Source of the DNA: Vibrio bathopelagicus
Lineage (GTDB): Bacteria; Pseudomonadota; Gammaproteobacteria; Enterobacterales; Vibrionaceae
Direction: 5' to 3'
Length of the DNA: 64,000 nucleotides
NCBI RefSeq assembly: GCF_014879975.1
Contig: NZ_CP062501.1
Coordinates: 496,001-560,000 of the forward strand
Positions 56,629-64,000 of this stretch are shown here, piece after piece; positions within the stretch are counted from its first letter, which is position 1; every line of letters starts with the position of its first letter. The notes beneath the pieces are model-generated. The model had not been told where the DNA came from. It did not search any database and saw nothing but the letters and a program-made list of their open reading frames with translations. A program made the position numbers and the translations under genes.

Positions 56629-57324
56629 ATGCCGGTTTACTTAGATATTGCTTCACAGCTTGAACAGGAAGTGAAAGACCGCTTTGTTCCAGGTGATTAC
56701 TTACCACCGGAATCCAAATTAGCTGAGCGCTTTGCCGTGAATCGTCACACGCTTCGTCGCGCTGTCGATGAACTCGTATCAACAGGGCTTATTCAACGTC
56801 ATCAAGGCAAAGGCAATATGGTAATTCGTGAGCCAAGTGAGTATCGACTTCATTCGGGGGCGCATTTCACCAAGAACCTGATTGAACAAGGTGCGATGCC
56901 AAGGTGTGAGGTGCTTCAGTCTCGCCTTATCAATGTATCCCCCAAGATTGCGGGCTACTTGAAGATTGAAGAGGGGAGCAAGGTTATTCACATCCGTACC
57001 CTGCGAAAAACCGGAGAGACACCGAGAACCATCATCGACCACTACCTAGCGAATCTGGCGTGGTGGCCGATTCTCAAGAATTTCACTAACGGTTCTTTGC
57101 ACCAGTTTATTCAGCGTGGTTTGGATACTGATTTAGAGCGAAAGGAAACGCGTGTGGGGGCAAAAATCCCAACCAATGAAGAGTGTCGTTTATTGCAAAT
57201 CAGCACCAGCACACCGCTACTCAAAATTAAAACCACCAACGTAATCAAAGGTACGCAAGTGATAGCGGAATTTTCAAGTTCCAACACCCGTGCCGACGCA
57301 ACCGAAATTGTAATGGAGCACTAA
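56629..57324 (+). CDS. phnF: GntR-family regulator of phosphonate genes
   Basis: 231 residues: N-terminal winged HTH (LPPESKLAERFAVNRHTLRRAVDELVSTGLIQRHQGKGNMV, about 25-66) and C-terminal UTRA ligand domain of the HutC type. Same place as phnF in E. coli. Probably represses the operon by binding the two TCTAGA palindromes, one before phnC and one before itself. GGGAAGGAAC gives a strong SD. Its TAA is directly followed by the phnG ATG. Confidence 0.93.
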   Translation: MPVYLDIASQLEQEVKDRFVPGDYLPPESKLAERFAVNRHTLRRAVDELVSTGLIQRHQGKGNMVIREPSEYRLHSGAHFTKNLIEQGAMPRCEVLQSRLINVSPKIAGYLKIEEGSKVIHIRTLRKTGETPRTIIDHYLANLAWWPILKNFTNGSLHQFIQRGLDTDLERKETRVGAKIPTNEECRLLQISTSTPLLKIKTTNVIKGTQVIAEFSSSNTRADATEIVMEH

Positions 57325-57771
57325 ATGACAGCTTTGAAAGAGCGACAAAAGTGGATGTCAGTACTCGCGCAGAGCCAGTTTTCAGAACTAAAAACGCGCT
57401 GGGAAGCATTAGGGCTAGAAGCGGAATACGCCATGGTTCGTCAGCCAGAGATTGGTTTAGCACAAGTGCGAGCTCGTATGGGCTCAACTGGCCGTCAGTT
57501 CAACATGGGTGATGTCACCGTTACGCGCGCCGTGGTCAAGCTAGCAAGTGGAGAACTTGGTTACAGCTATCTACAGGGGCGAAGTAAGCCTCATGCAGAA
57601 CTAGCAGCAGTTGTCGATGCCTTGATGCAAAACGGGCAACAAGCCGAGGTGATCAAGGCGCAAGTTATTGAGCCGTTGGCTGCAATGAAACACGAACGAG
57701 ACAGTGAACGTGGCCAAGAAGTGGCTTCAAGCAAAGTGGACTTTTTTACCATGGTTCGCGGAGAAGACTAG
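57325..57771 (+). CDS. phnG: C-P lyase core subunit PhnG
   Basis: 148 residues; the PhnG signature is clear (MVRQPEIGLAQVRARMGSTGRQFNMGDVTVTRAVVKL and YLQGRSKPHAELAAVVDAL; C-terminal VDFFTMVRGED). Forms the PhnG-H-I-J core with PhnI; PhnGHI with PhnL attach the phosphonate to ribose of ATP. The TAG stop is followed in the same frame by 48 open codons ending at a TGA that overlaps the phnH ATG; an 18-bp duplication spans the stop. The normal family end is at MVRG.., so the annotated stop gives a normal-length protein. Confidence 0.94.
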   Translation: MTALKERQKWMSVLAQSQFSELKTRWEALGLEAEYAMVRQPEIGLAQVRARMGSTGRQFNMGDVTVTRAVVKLASGELGYSYLQGRSKPHAELAAVVDALMQNGQQAEVIKAQVIEPLAAMKHERDSERGQEVASSKVDFFTMVRGED

Positions 57772-57918
57772 GTTCGCGGAGAAGACTGGCTTAGTGAAGA
57801 AAAGCTTCGCGGCGAAGCTTATTTTGTAAAGAAGAACAGCTTCGCAGACAAGCCCAAGAACCACATGTCATTCAAGAACAAGATTAACGAACTAAACAGG
57901 TTAGAACGAATTCAATGA
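57772..57918 (+). other. in-frame open continuation of phnG into phnH
   Basis: Bases 57772-57915 read as 48 sense codons in the phnG frame, then TGA (57916-57918), overlapping the phnH ATG as ATGA. It begins with a repeat of the VRGED codons and later contains LRGEA; a hairpin AAGCTTCG/CGAAGCTT (about 57802-57820) lies inside. May be expressed only by amber readthrough, or may be a decayed extension. Confidence 0.6.
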
Positions 57919-58535
57919 GTATGATTTCTCCTGCATTTCAAGATGCAGTTCATGACAGCCAGCAGTGCTTTCGATTACTGCTGAAGGCGATGTCGGAACC
58001 CGGCACCGTAGTAACGCTAAACCGTTGTGAAGGCTTTGGTTCCATGATGAGTGCAGCTGCCCAAACGCTGCTTTCAATGGCCGACAATGCGACGCCAATT
58101 TGGCTATCCGCGACATTAAAGGCCGACCACACCGTCACTGAAAACATTAAGTTTCATGTTGGCGCGCCGATTGTAGAACAGCTTCAACAGGCCAGTTTTG
58201 CTGTGATATCAGAGCAAGATTTACTGGAGATTGATTGGTCAGAACTGACATTTAATCTCGGCAACGAAGAGTATCCAGATACTTCAACAACGATTGTAAT
58301 TGAAGTGGATAGCTTAACGTCAGGTACTGAGCTGTCACTGAGTGGTCCAGGAATCCAAAGTGAAAAAATAGGTTCATTCACCGGATTACCTGCGGGCTTT
58401 ATTGCTTACCTTAAAGAACGTCAATCCTTGGTGAAGTTCCCATTAGGTGTTGATTTTATCTTTGCCGCAGAGCAGCAAGTGCTGTGTCTGCCTCGTACAA
58501 CCAAAGTGGAGGCGACATCATGTACGTTGCTGTAA
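57915..58535 (+). CDS. phnH: C-P lyase core subunit PhnH
   Basis: 206 residues. PhnH pattern: PAFQDAVHDSQQCFRLLLKAMSEPGTV, TPIWLS, and GPGIQ...GLPAGFIAYLKERQSLVKFPLGVDFIFA...LCLPRTTKV. Part of the PhnGHIJ core complex in the cytoplasm; binds PhnJ. Overlaps phnI by 16 bp. No good SD is visible before its ATG, consistent with coupling to an upstream reading frame. Confidence 0.95.
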   Translation: MSMISPAFQDAVHDSQQCFRLLLKAMSEPGTVVTLNRCEGFGSMMSAAAQTLLSMADNATPIWLSATLKADHTVTENIKFHVGAPIVEQLQQASFAVISEQDLLEIDWSELTFNLGNEEYPDTSTTIVIEVDSLTSGTELSLSGPGIQSEKIGSFTGLPAGFIAYLKERQSLVKFPLGVDFIFAAEQQVLCLPRTTKVEATSCTLL

Positions 58536-59641
58536 AGGGTGGAGAAAAGGCCATTAGCTTGGCGCACCAACTGCAAGCCAAGAAGCGTCGCGGTAATCCA
58601 GAGCTTCCAGAGCTGACTGTAGAGCAGATTCAAGAGCAGTTGTCGGGGTCGGTGGACCGAGTGATGACGGAAGGTGGTATTTATGACAAACAACTTGCGG
58701 CATTGGCAATCAAACAAGCGGCTGGCGATTTAGTCGAAGCTATTTTCTTGTTACGCGCTTACCGCACCACGTTGCCTCGCTTGATCACAGCGCAACCTAT
58801 CGACACGAGTGCAATGCGAATCGAGCGTCGTATTTCTGCAACTTATAAAGATTTGCCGGGAGGACAGATTTTAGGTCCAACCTATGATTACACGCATCGC
58901 CTGTTGGATTTCAGCCTACTTGCTGAAGGCGAAGCACCGCAGATCCCAACTCAAGATGTGGTTGACTCTGAACCTTGCCCACAGGTATTAGGCATTCTTG
59001 AAAACCTCGACATGATGTTGACCGAAGAAGATGACCAGCAAGTACCAGAAGACATCACCATGAATCCGGTGAACTACCCGTGTAACCGTAGTGCACGCCT
59101 ACAAAACTTGGTGCGCGGCGATGAAGGTTTCTTATTGGCATTGAGCTATTCAACCCAACGTGGCTATGGTCGTAACCACCCATTCGCAGGCGAGATTCGT
59201 ACCGGATTTTCAACGCTATCTATTGAACCTGAAGAGCTAGGTTTTAGCATCGACATTGGTGAAATAGAGCTGACAGAGTGTCAGATGATCAATGGCTTTG
59301 TTGGTAATAAACAACAGAAAGCCAAGTTGACTCGCGGCTACGGTTTAACGTTTGGTGCGACTGAGCGTAAAGCGATGTCGATGGCCTTGGTTGACCGTTC
59401 TTTGCAAGCTGCAGAATACGATGAGCCAGTGGATGGTCCAGCTCAAGATGAAGAGTTTGTGCTTTCTCACTCAGACAATGTCGAAGCCGCTGGCTTTGTG
59501 TCTCACCTAAAACTTCCTCACTACGTCGATTTCCAAGCGGAACTAGAGCTGCTTAGAAAAATGCATAAAGAGCACGATGAATTGATGGCTCAGCCAGGTA
59601 ATGACGAACAAGGTAATGGCGAACACGGAGGTCAGTCATGA
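58520..59641 (+). CDS. phnI: C-P lyase core subunit PhnI
   Basis: 373 residues. Starts MYVAVKGGEKAI, the invariant PhnI opening, after GGAGG. Catalyses displacement of adenine from ATP by phosphonate together with G, H and L (PhnI alone has nucleosidase activity). Motifs MRIERRISATYKDLPGGQILGPTYDYTHRLLDF and FLLALSYSTQRGYGRNHPFAGEIR are typical. Last four bases overlap phnJ (ATGA). Confidence 0.96.
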   Translation: MYVAVKGGEKAISLAHQLQAKKRRGNPELPELTVEQIQEQLSGSVDRVMTEGGIYDKQLAALAIKQAAGDLVEAIFLLRAYRTTLPRLITAQPIDTSAMRIERRISATYKDLPGGQILGPTYDYTHRLLDFSLLAEGEAPQIPTQDVVDSEPCPQVLGILENLDMMLTEEDDQQVPEDITMNPVNYPCNRSARLQNLVRGDEGFLLALSYSTQRGYGRNHPFAGEIRTGFSTLSIEPEELGFSIDIGEIELTECQMINGFVGNKQQKAKLTRGYGLTFGATERKAMSMALVDRSLQAAEYDEPVDGPAQDEEFVLSHSDNVEAAGFVSHLKLPHYVDFQAELELLRKMHKEHDELMAQPGNDEQGNGEHGGQS

Positions 59642-60594
59642 ACACAGCAACACTTAATGCACCGATACTTAACTCTTCAACGACGTTAAATACCGAAGAT
59701 AAAGCATCTCAAAGCCCGGTCGGGGCTACGGGTTACAACTATGGCTACCTTGACGAGCAAACCAAGCGAATGATTCGCCGTGCGTTGCTTAAAGCGGTGT
59801 CTATTCCGGGTTACCAAGTGCCTTTTGGTGGTCGTGAAATGCCAATGCCTTACGGATGGGGAACTGGTGGCGTGCAGATCACCGCTGCGATTATCGGTCA
59901 ACCAGACACGCTAAAAGTTATCGACCAAGGTGCAGATGACACCACCAATGCGGTGTCGATTCGTGAGTTCTTTAAATCTATCGCCAGTGCACAAACGACT
60001 GAAAAAACCACAGAAGCGAGCATCATCCAGACTCGTCACCGTATCCCAGAAGTCGATCTTCAAGAAGATCAGATCTTGGTGTATCAGGTGCCGATCCCTG
60101 AGCCGCTGCGCTTTATTGAGCCACGTGAAACCGAGACTCGCAAAATGCATGCGCTGCAAGAATACGGAATCATGCATGTAAAATTGTATGAAGACATCGC
60201 ACGTTTTGGCCATATCTCAACGGCTTACGCTTACCCAGTGCGAGTCAATGACCGCTACATCATGGACCCATCGCCAATTCCTAAGTTCGACAACCCGAAA
60301 ATGGACAACATGGCCGCACTGCAACTGTTTGGTGCGGGTCGCGAGAAGCGCATCTATGCTGTTCCTCCTTACACCAAGGTTCAGAGTTTAGATTTCGAAG
60401 ATCACCCGTTTGAGATTCAGAAGTGGGACGAGCCGTGTGCAATTTGTGGTTCGAAGGATACCTTCCTTGATGAGGTCGTTATGGATGACCAAGGCTCACA
60501 TATGTTTGTTTGCTCAGATACGGATTACTGCCGTGAGCAACAAGAAAGCAGCCAACAACTTGATGGAATTGTTAAAGAGGAGAGTAACGCATGA
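59638..60594 (+). CDS. phnJ: alpha-D-ribose 1-methylphosphonate 5-phosphate C-P lyase
   Basis: 318 residues; the radical-SAM enzyme that breaks the carbon-phosphorus bond and releases methane or an alkane. The unusual iron-sulfur Cys set is seen near the C-terminus: CAICGSK (C-x2-C), then 21 residues and CSDTDYC (C-x5-C). YNYGYLDEQTKRMIRRALLKAVSIPGYQVPFGGREMPMPYGWGTGG at the start is highly conserved, including the glycyl-radical Gly region. N-terminus about 25 residues longer than E. coli PhnJ. Overlaps phnK by ATGA. Confidence 0.97.
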   Translation: MNTATLNAPILNSSTTLNTEDKASQSPVGATGYNYGYLDEQTKRMIRRALLKAVSIPGYQVPFGGREMPMPYGWGTGGVQITAAIIGQPDTLKVIDQGADDTTNAVSIREFFKSIASAQTTEKTTEASIIQTRHRIPEVDLQEDQILVYQVPIPEPLRFIEPRETETRKMHALQEYGIMHVKLYEDIARFGHISTAYAYPVRVNDRYIMDPSPIPKFDNPKMDNMAALQLFGAGREKRIYAVPPYTKVQSLDFEDHPFEIQKWDEPCAICGSKDTFLDEVVMDDQGSHMFVCSDTDYCREQQESSQQLDGIVKEESNA

Positions 60595-61418
60595 ACGCTG
60601 TGACGAACATGAAACACGAATGGAATCAGTCAGAGCAACCTCTGTTGTCTGTCTCTAATCTCACGAAGTTGTATGCGCCAGGTAAGGGTTTTCAGAATGT
60701 ATCTTTCGATCTCTATCCCGGTGAAGTGTTGGGAATTGTCGGGGAGTCTGGCTCAGGAAAAAGTACCTTATTGAAGTCGCTTTCTGGTCGTCAAACACCA
60801 GACAGCGGTGAGGTGATTTACTTGCGTGGTGATGCGGATAAGCAAATTTCACAATTGGAAGACTTATATCAGATGGCGGAAAGCCAGCGCCGTCACTTGC
60901 TGCGCACAGAGTGGGGCGTGGTGCATCAACATCCAATGGATGGTCTACGTGGCCGAGTATCGGCGGGTGGCAACATTGGTGAGCGTTTGATGGCAGTAGG
61001 CGAACGTAACTATGGCGAGATTCGTGAGAAATCGGCGAAATGGCTTAGCGATGTTGAGATCCCAACGGATCGAATGGACGACATGCCGACGACTTTCTCT
61101 GGTGGTATGCAGCAAAGATTACAGATCGCCCGCAACCTCGTGACTCACCCTAAGTTGATCTTCATGGATGAGCCGACTGGCGGCTTGGATGTGTCGGTCC
61201 AAGCCAAGTTGCTTGATCTTCTTCGTCGCTTAGTCACGGAGCTTGAGTTAGCTGTGGTTATCGTAACTCACGATCTTGCTGTGGCTCGCTTGCTTGCACA
61301 TCGACTCATGGTAATGCGTCGTAGTGAAGTCGTAGAAAGTGGCCTTACCGATCAAGTGCTTGATGATCCTCAACACCCATATACACAATTGCTGGTTTCT
61401 TCTGTATTGCAGAATTAA
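60591..61418 (+). CDS. phnK: C-P lyase ABC-type ATPase PhnK
   Basis: 275 residues. ATPase that docks on the PhnGHIJ core and not a transporter subunit. Walker [10 protein letters not shown] near 50, Q-loop [11 protein letters not shown] (typical of PhnK, not transporter ATPases), signature [13 protein letters not shown] near 170 and Walker [13 protein letters not shown]. Begins ATGAACGCTG overlapping the phnJ stop. Confidence 0.95.
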   Translation: MNAVTNMKHEWNQSEQPLLSVSNLTKLYAPGKGFQNVSFDLYPGEVLGIVGESGSGKSTLLKSLSGRQTPDSGEVIYLRGDADKQISQLEDLYQMAESQRRHLLRTEWGVVHQHPMDGLRGRVSAGGNIGERLMAVGERNYGEIREKSAKWLSDVEIPTDRMDDMPTTFSGGMQQRLQIARNLVTHPKLIFMDEPTGGLDVSVQAKLLDLLRRLVTELELAVVIVTHDLAVARLLAHRLMVMRRSEVVESGLTDQVLDDPQHPYTQLLVSSVLQN

Positions 61419-61428
61419 GGACGATGAC

Positions 61429-62154
61429 ATGAATACCAAACTAACCGTAAACAACGTCAGCAAAACCTTTGTGCTGCACAACCAAAATGGCGTTGAGCTG
61501 CCTGTACTTACTGGTGCTAACTTTTCCGTAAACAGCGGCGAGTGTGTGGTCCTTCACGGTCACTCTGGCTCAGGTAAATCAACGCTATTGCGTGCGCTCT
61601 ATGCCAACTACTTGGTGGACTCAGGCTCGATTAATATTGTGCATCAGGGCTGCACGCTAGACCTTGCAAAAGCAACACCAAGAGAAATCATCAATGTACG
61701 TAAACACACCATAGGTTGGGTGAGCCAGTTCTTGCGTGTGATTCCGCGTATCAGTGCGCTGGAAGTGGTGATGCAACCTATGTTGGAAATGGGTGGCTGC
61801 GTGCAAGAAGCTGAAGAGAGAGCCAAGTTACTGCTGACTCGCCTAAACGTGCCAGAGCATTTATGGCACTTAGCACCTGCGACCTTTTCTGGTGGTGAAC
61901 AGCAGCGTGTGAACATCGCACGCGGTTTTATTGTTGATTACCCAATCCTACTGCTTGATGAACCAACCGCTTCGCTCGATGCGACCAACAGTGCGGTAGT
62001 CGTGAGCTTGATTGAAGAAGCCAAAGCGGGCGGCGCTGCAATCATCGGTATCTTCCATGATGAAGCAACACGAGATTTAGTTGCTGACCGCCTGTATGAC
62101 GTGAAGCTACAACAAGACATTTCACCAAAACAACTCACTACAGCGTGTGCGTAA
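61429..62154 (+). CDS. phnL: C-P lyase ABC-type protein PhnL
   Basis: 241 residues. Start at [14 protein letters not shown] with AAGGACG upstream and 10 bp after phnK. Walker [10 protein letters not shown] near 46, [21 protein letters not shown] (PhnL-specific), [15 protein letters not shown] near 155 and Walker [13 protein letters not shown]. Required with PhnGHI for phosphonate ribosylation from ATP. Confidence 0.95.
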   Translation: MNTKLTVNNVSKTFVLHNQNGVELPVLTGANFSVNSGECVVLHGHSGSGKSTLLRALYANYLVDSGSINIVHQGCTLDLAKATPREIINVRKHTIGWVSQFLRVIPRISALEVVMQPMLEMGGCVQEAEERAKLLLTRLNVPEHLWHLAPATFSGGEQQRVNIARGFIVDYPILLLDEPTASLDATNSAVVVSLIEEAKAGGAAIIGIFHDEATRDLVADRLYDVKLQQDISPKQLTTACA

Positions 62155-62169
62155 AGGGAGCTGACGCAA

Positions 62170-63303
62170 ATGATTATTACCAACGTAAATCTGGTGCTTG
62201 AAAATGAAGTGGTACGTGGCTCGGTTGAACTGCGAGACGGCGTGATCGCCAACATGTCTGACTCTACAAGCCAACTTCCGGGTGCCTTTGATGGTGAGAA
62301 TGGCTTTTTAATGCCGGGTTTGATTGAGCTGCATACAGACAATCTAGAGAAGTACTTCACGCCAAGACCAAAGGTGAACTGGCCACCGCTTTCCGCAATG
62401 AGCGCGCATGATACGCAGCTGATAGGTTCAGGCATCACCACAGTGCTCGATGCAGTCGCTTTAGGGGATTACCGAGATGGCAATCGCCAAGAGAACCTCG
62501 ACCAGTTTATTAATACTGTGGCCGAGAGCCAGAAGCGTGGTTTAACCCGCGCCGAGCACCGTATTCACTTGCGTTGTGAAGTGCCACATTCCACCACGGT
62601 TGGTCTGTTTGAGCGTTACGTGAACATGCCAGAAGTGCAGTTAGTCTCCGTAATGGATCACGCTCCAGGCCAGCGTCAGTTTGTGAACCTAGATAAGTAC
62701 CGCACTTACTATCAAGGTAAATACAACATGACGGATGCTGAGATGGCGGTGTATGAAAAAGACCAAGTTGCTCAGTCTGAACGTTGGTCGAAACAGAATC
62801 GTGATGAGATCACTCGTCAGTGCCGTGATTTGAACATTCCAACGGCAAGTCATGATGATGCGACTAGCGCACATGTGACCGAATCTAAAGAGTTGGGTAT
62901 GGTGATTGCTGAATTCCCTACCACGGTCGAAGCAGCGAAGCGCTCTCACGAATTAGGTTTGAAGGTGATGATGGGAGCGCCAAACGTGATTCGTGGCGGT
63001 TCGCATTCCGGTAATGTTGCAGCACATGAATTGGCGTCCTTGGGCGTGTTGGATATCTTGTCATCCGATTATTACCCTGTGAGTTTGTTAGACGCAGTGT
63101 TTACGCTGGTCAACGATGAACGTAACCACCTTGATATGGCACAAGCGGTGCAACTGGCGACGTTGAACCCAGCGCAAGCCCTTGGCTTACACGACCGAGG
63201 TGTGATTGCAGAGGGTAAACGTGCTGACTTGGTGCTCGCGCATCGTGTTGATGGTCATCAGCTCGTTTCTCGTGTGTGGCGCGAAGGCAAGAAGGTATTC
63301 TAA
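62170..63303 (+). CDS. phnM: alpha-D-ribose 1-methylphosphonate 5-triphosphate diphosphatase
   Basis: 377 residues, amidohydrolase superfamily. Removes pyrophosphate from the 5-triphosphate to give the PhnJ substrate. Metal-site motifs: LMPGLIELHTDNLEKYFTPRP (H-x-D, near 47-67), VMDHAPGQRQF, ASHDDATSAHV and SSDYYPVSLLDA. GGGAGCTGACGC precedes the ATG. Three bases from phnN. Confidence 0.97.
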   Translation: MIITNVNLVLENEVVRGSVELRDGVIANMSDSTSQLPGAFDGENGFLMPGLIELHTDNLEKYFTPRPKVNWPPLSAMSAHDTQLIGSGITTVLDAVALGDYRDGNRQENLDQFINTVAESQKRGLTRAEHRIHLRCEVPHSTTVGLFERYVNMPEVQLVSVMDHAPGQRQFVNLDKYRTYYQGKYNMTDAEMAVYEKDQVAQSERWSKQNRDEITRQCRDLNIPTASHDDATSAHVTESKELGMVIAEFPTTVEAAKRSHELGLKVMMGAPNVIRGGSHSGNVAAHELASLGVLDILSSDYYPVSLLDAVFTLVNDERNHLDMAQAVQLATLNPAQALGLHDRGVIAEGKRADLVLAHRVDGHQLVSRVWREGKKVF

Positions 63304-63306
63304 TCC

Positions 63307-63963
63307 ATGTCTAAAGGTTACTCATTTGATGTGAATGGGGGGGTGAACGCTGCCCCTAAAGCTGACAAACCGGGTCAGCTTTATTACGTAATTGGTCCTT
63401 CTGGAGCAGGGAAAGATTCGATTATCTCGGCGCTGCGTGAGCAGTTCGTCAAAGACTTAGTGGTTGCTCATCGCTACATTACACGTGCGGCCGATGCTGG
63501 TGGAGAAAACCATGTAGAACTCAGTGAGGATGAATTCTTTATTCGCTACTCGCGCAACATGTTTGCAATGAGTTGGCAGGCTCACGGCATGAGCTATGGC
63601 ATCGGCCAGGAGGTTCATCAATGGATGGATGCGGGCTTAAGTGTCGTGGTTAATGGTTCGCGTGCGTATTTGGATGCAGCCAGAGACTTGTTTGACGAGC
63701 GGTTAGTTCCCGTTGTAGTGAGCGTTAAGCCTGAAGTGTTAGAAGCACGCTTACGAGCTCGTGGCCGTGAAAGTGAAGCTGAGATTGCCCTTCGATTACA
63801 ACGTGCAGCGGACTATTGTGTGGACTCTGTGTCGGGAGTGTCGACTCTCAATAACACACTGTGTATTGATAACAGTGGCACGCTTGAACAGAGCATTGCG
63901 CAGTTTGCACGATTAAAAGAGCAAGCTGAAAGGCTCGCAGAACCAGCAGGTGGTGTCGCATGA
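63307..63963 (+). CDS. phnN: ribose 1,5-bisphosphate phosphokinase
   Basis: 218 residues. Walker A GPSGAGKDS near residue 30 and guanylate-kinase-like fold (HRYITRAADAGGENHVELSEDEF, WQAHGMSYGI, VVVNGSRAYL). Converts ribose 1,5-bisphosphate to PRPP, the last salvage step of the pathway. The first 25 residues are extra relative to E. coli PhnN. Its stop overlaps the phnP ATG; phnO, which lies between them in E. coli, is absent. Confidence 0.94.
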   Translation: MSKGYSFDVNGGVNAAPKADKPGQLYYVIGPSGAGKDSIISALREQFVKDLVVAHRYITRAADAGGENHVELSEDEFFIRYSRNMFAMSWQAHGMSYGIGQEVHQWMDAGLSVVVNGSRAYLDAARDLFDERLVPVVVSVKPEVLEARLRARGRESEAEIALRLQRAADYCVDSVSGVSTLNNTLCIDNSGTLEQSIAQFARLKEQAERLAEPAGGVA

Positions 63964-64000
63964 AGTTGACCATGTTAGGCACTGCCAGCAGCGCGATGGT
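63960..64000 (+). CDS. phnP: 5-phospho-alpha-D-ribosyl 1,2-cyclic phosphate phosphodiesterase, 3' part beyond window
   Basis: Only the first 13 codons are visible (KLTMLGTASSAMV), matching the LGTGS-type opening beta strand of PhnP metallo-beta-lactamase-fold enzymes. ATGA overlap with phnN and the operon order support the call. Confidence 0.75.
   Translation, partial: MKLTMLGTASSAM

Overview
This window is a piece of a Vibrio chromosome, probably a marine Vibrio of the Splendidus type. That placement is my inference from the 16S/23S sequences, the tRNA-Glu-Lys-Ala-Val spacer, the Vibrio-style two-promoter rrn leader and the proteins; I could not run a tree. Most of it is core or lineage-typical chromosome, cut by one compact mobile island and several small strain-variable patches.

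Layout. 1-4983: the end of a glycerophosphodiester phosphodiesterase gene, then a phosphonate-type ABC importer (phnD-phnC-phnE-phnE). 5.1-13.2 kb: single genes (DUF3012 lipoprotein, ribosome hibernation factor, secreted protein, YfcC transporter behind a long leader, glgC, ompW behind a perfect FNR site, a large beta-propeller lipoprotein). 13.3-19.2 kb: regulator/oxidoreductase pairs (SDR/LysR, HxlR/SDR, NAD(P)-binding/LysR) and a ChrR-like bicupin; 25 perfect copies of an 8-bp repeat sit in the first divergent promoter region. 19.3-27.2 kb: an integrative island with a tightly packed four-gene module of three tyrosine-recombinase-fold proteins plus a small coiled-coil protein, as in GInt / strand-biased circularizing elements, followed by unknown cargo. 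27.3-42.9 kb: ribB with an FMN riboswitch, LysR/pirin/isochorismatase, a PAP2 phosphatase, MmcQ, TauE, a MITE-like repeat, a His-rich protein with an MFS transporter, YitT, an ArsR-sigma factor pair divergent from a Cys-rich metal permease, an orphan lipase-like protein, TrmY and a DUF3087 protein. 42.9-49.2 kb: a complete rrn operon (16S, tRNA-Glu, -Lys, -Ala, -Val, 23S, 5S) followed by tRNA-Ser. 49.4-53.3 kb: an operon for cystine uptake and thiol handling (PAS-HTH regulator, RidA, TcyP-like symporter, CoA-disulfide-reductase-like enzyme). 53.8-64 kb: a C-P lyase operon phnCDEFGHIJKLMN(P) in the E. coli order, without phnO, running off the right edge.

How genes work together. The two phosphonate importers bracket the window: the right one feeds the C-P lyase (PhnG-J core, PhnK/L ATPases, PhnM hydrolase, PhnN kinase, PhnP phosphodiesterase), while the left one stands alone beside a periplasmic phosphodiesterase and may take up a different organophosphorus compound or phosphite. 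Two TCTAGA-centred palindromes, before phnC and before phnF, are likely PhnF operators.

Most interesting signals: (1) the recombinase trio, whose middle member has lost canonical catalytic residues; (2) the 25 x 8-bp tandem array between a LysR gene and an SDR gene; (3) three identical-geometry palindromes TTCGA-N6-TCGAA around arsR-sigma and the divergent permease, with Cys clusters in all three proteins; (4) phnG, whose amber stop is followed by a 48-codon in-frame continuation ending in a perfect ATGA overlap with phnH; (5) a hairpin covering the Shine-Dalgarno of yfcC in a leader of about 300 nt.
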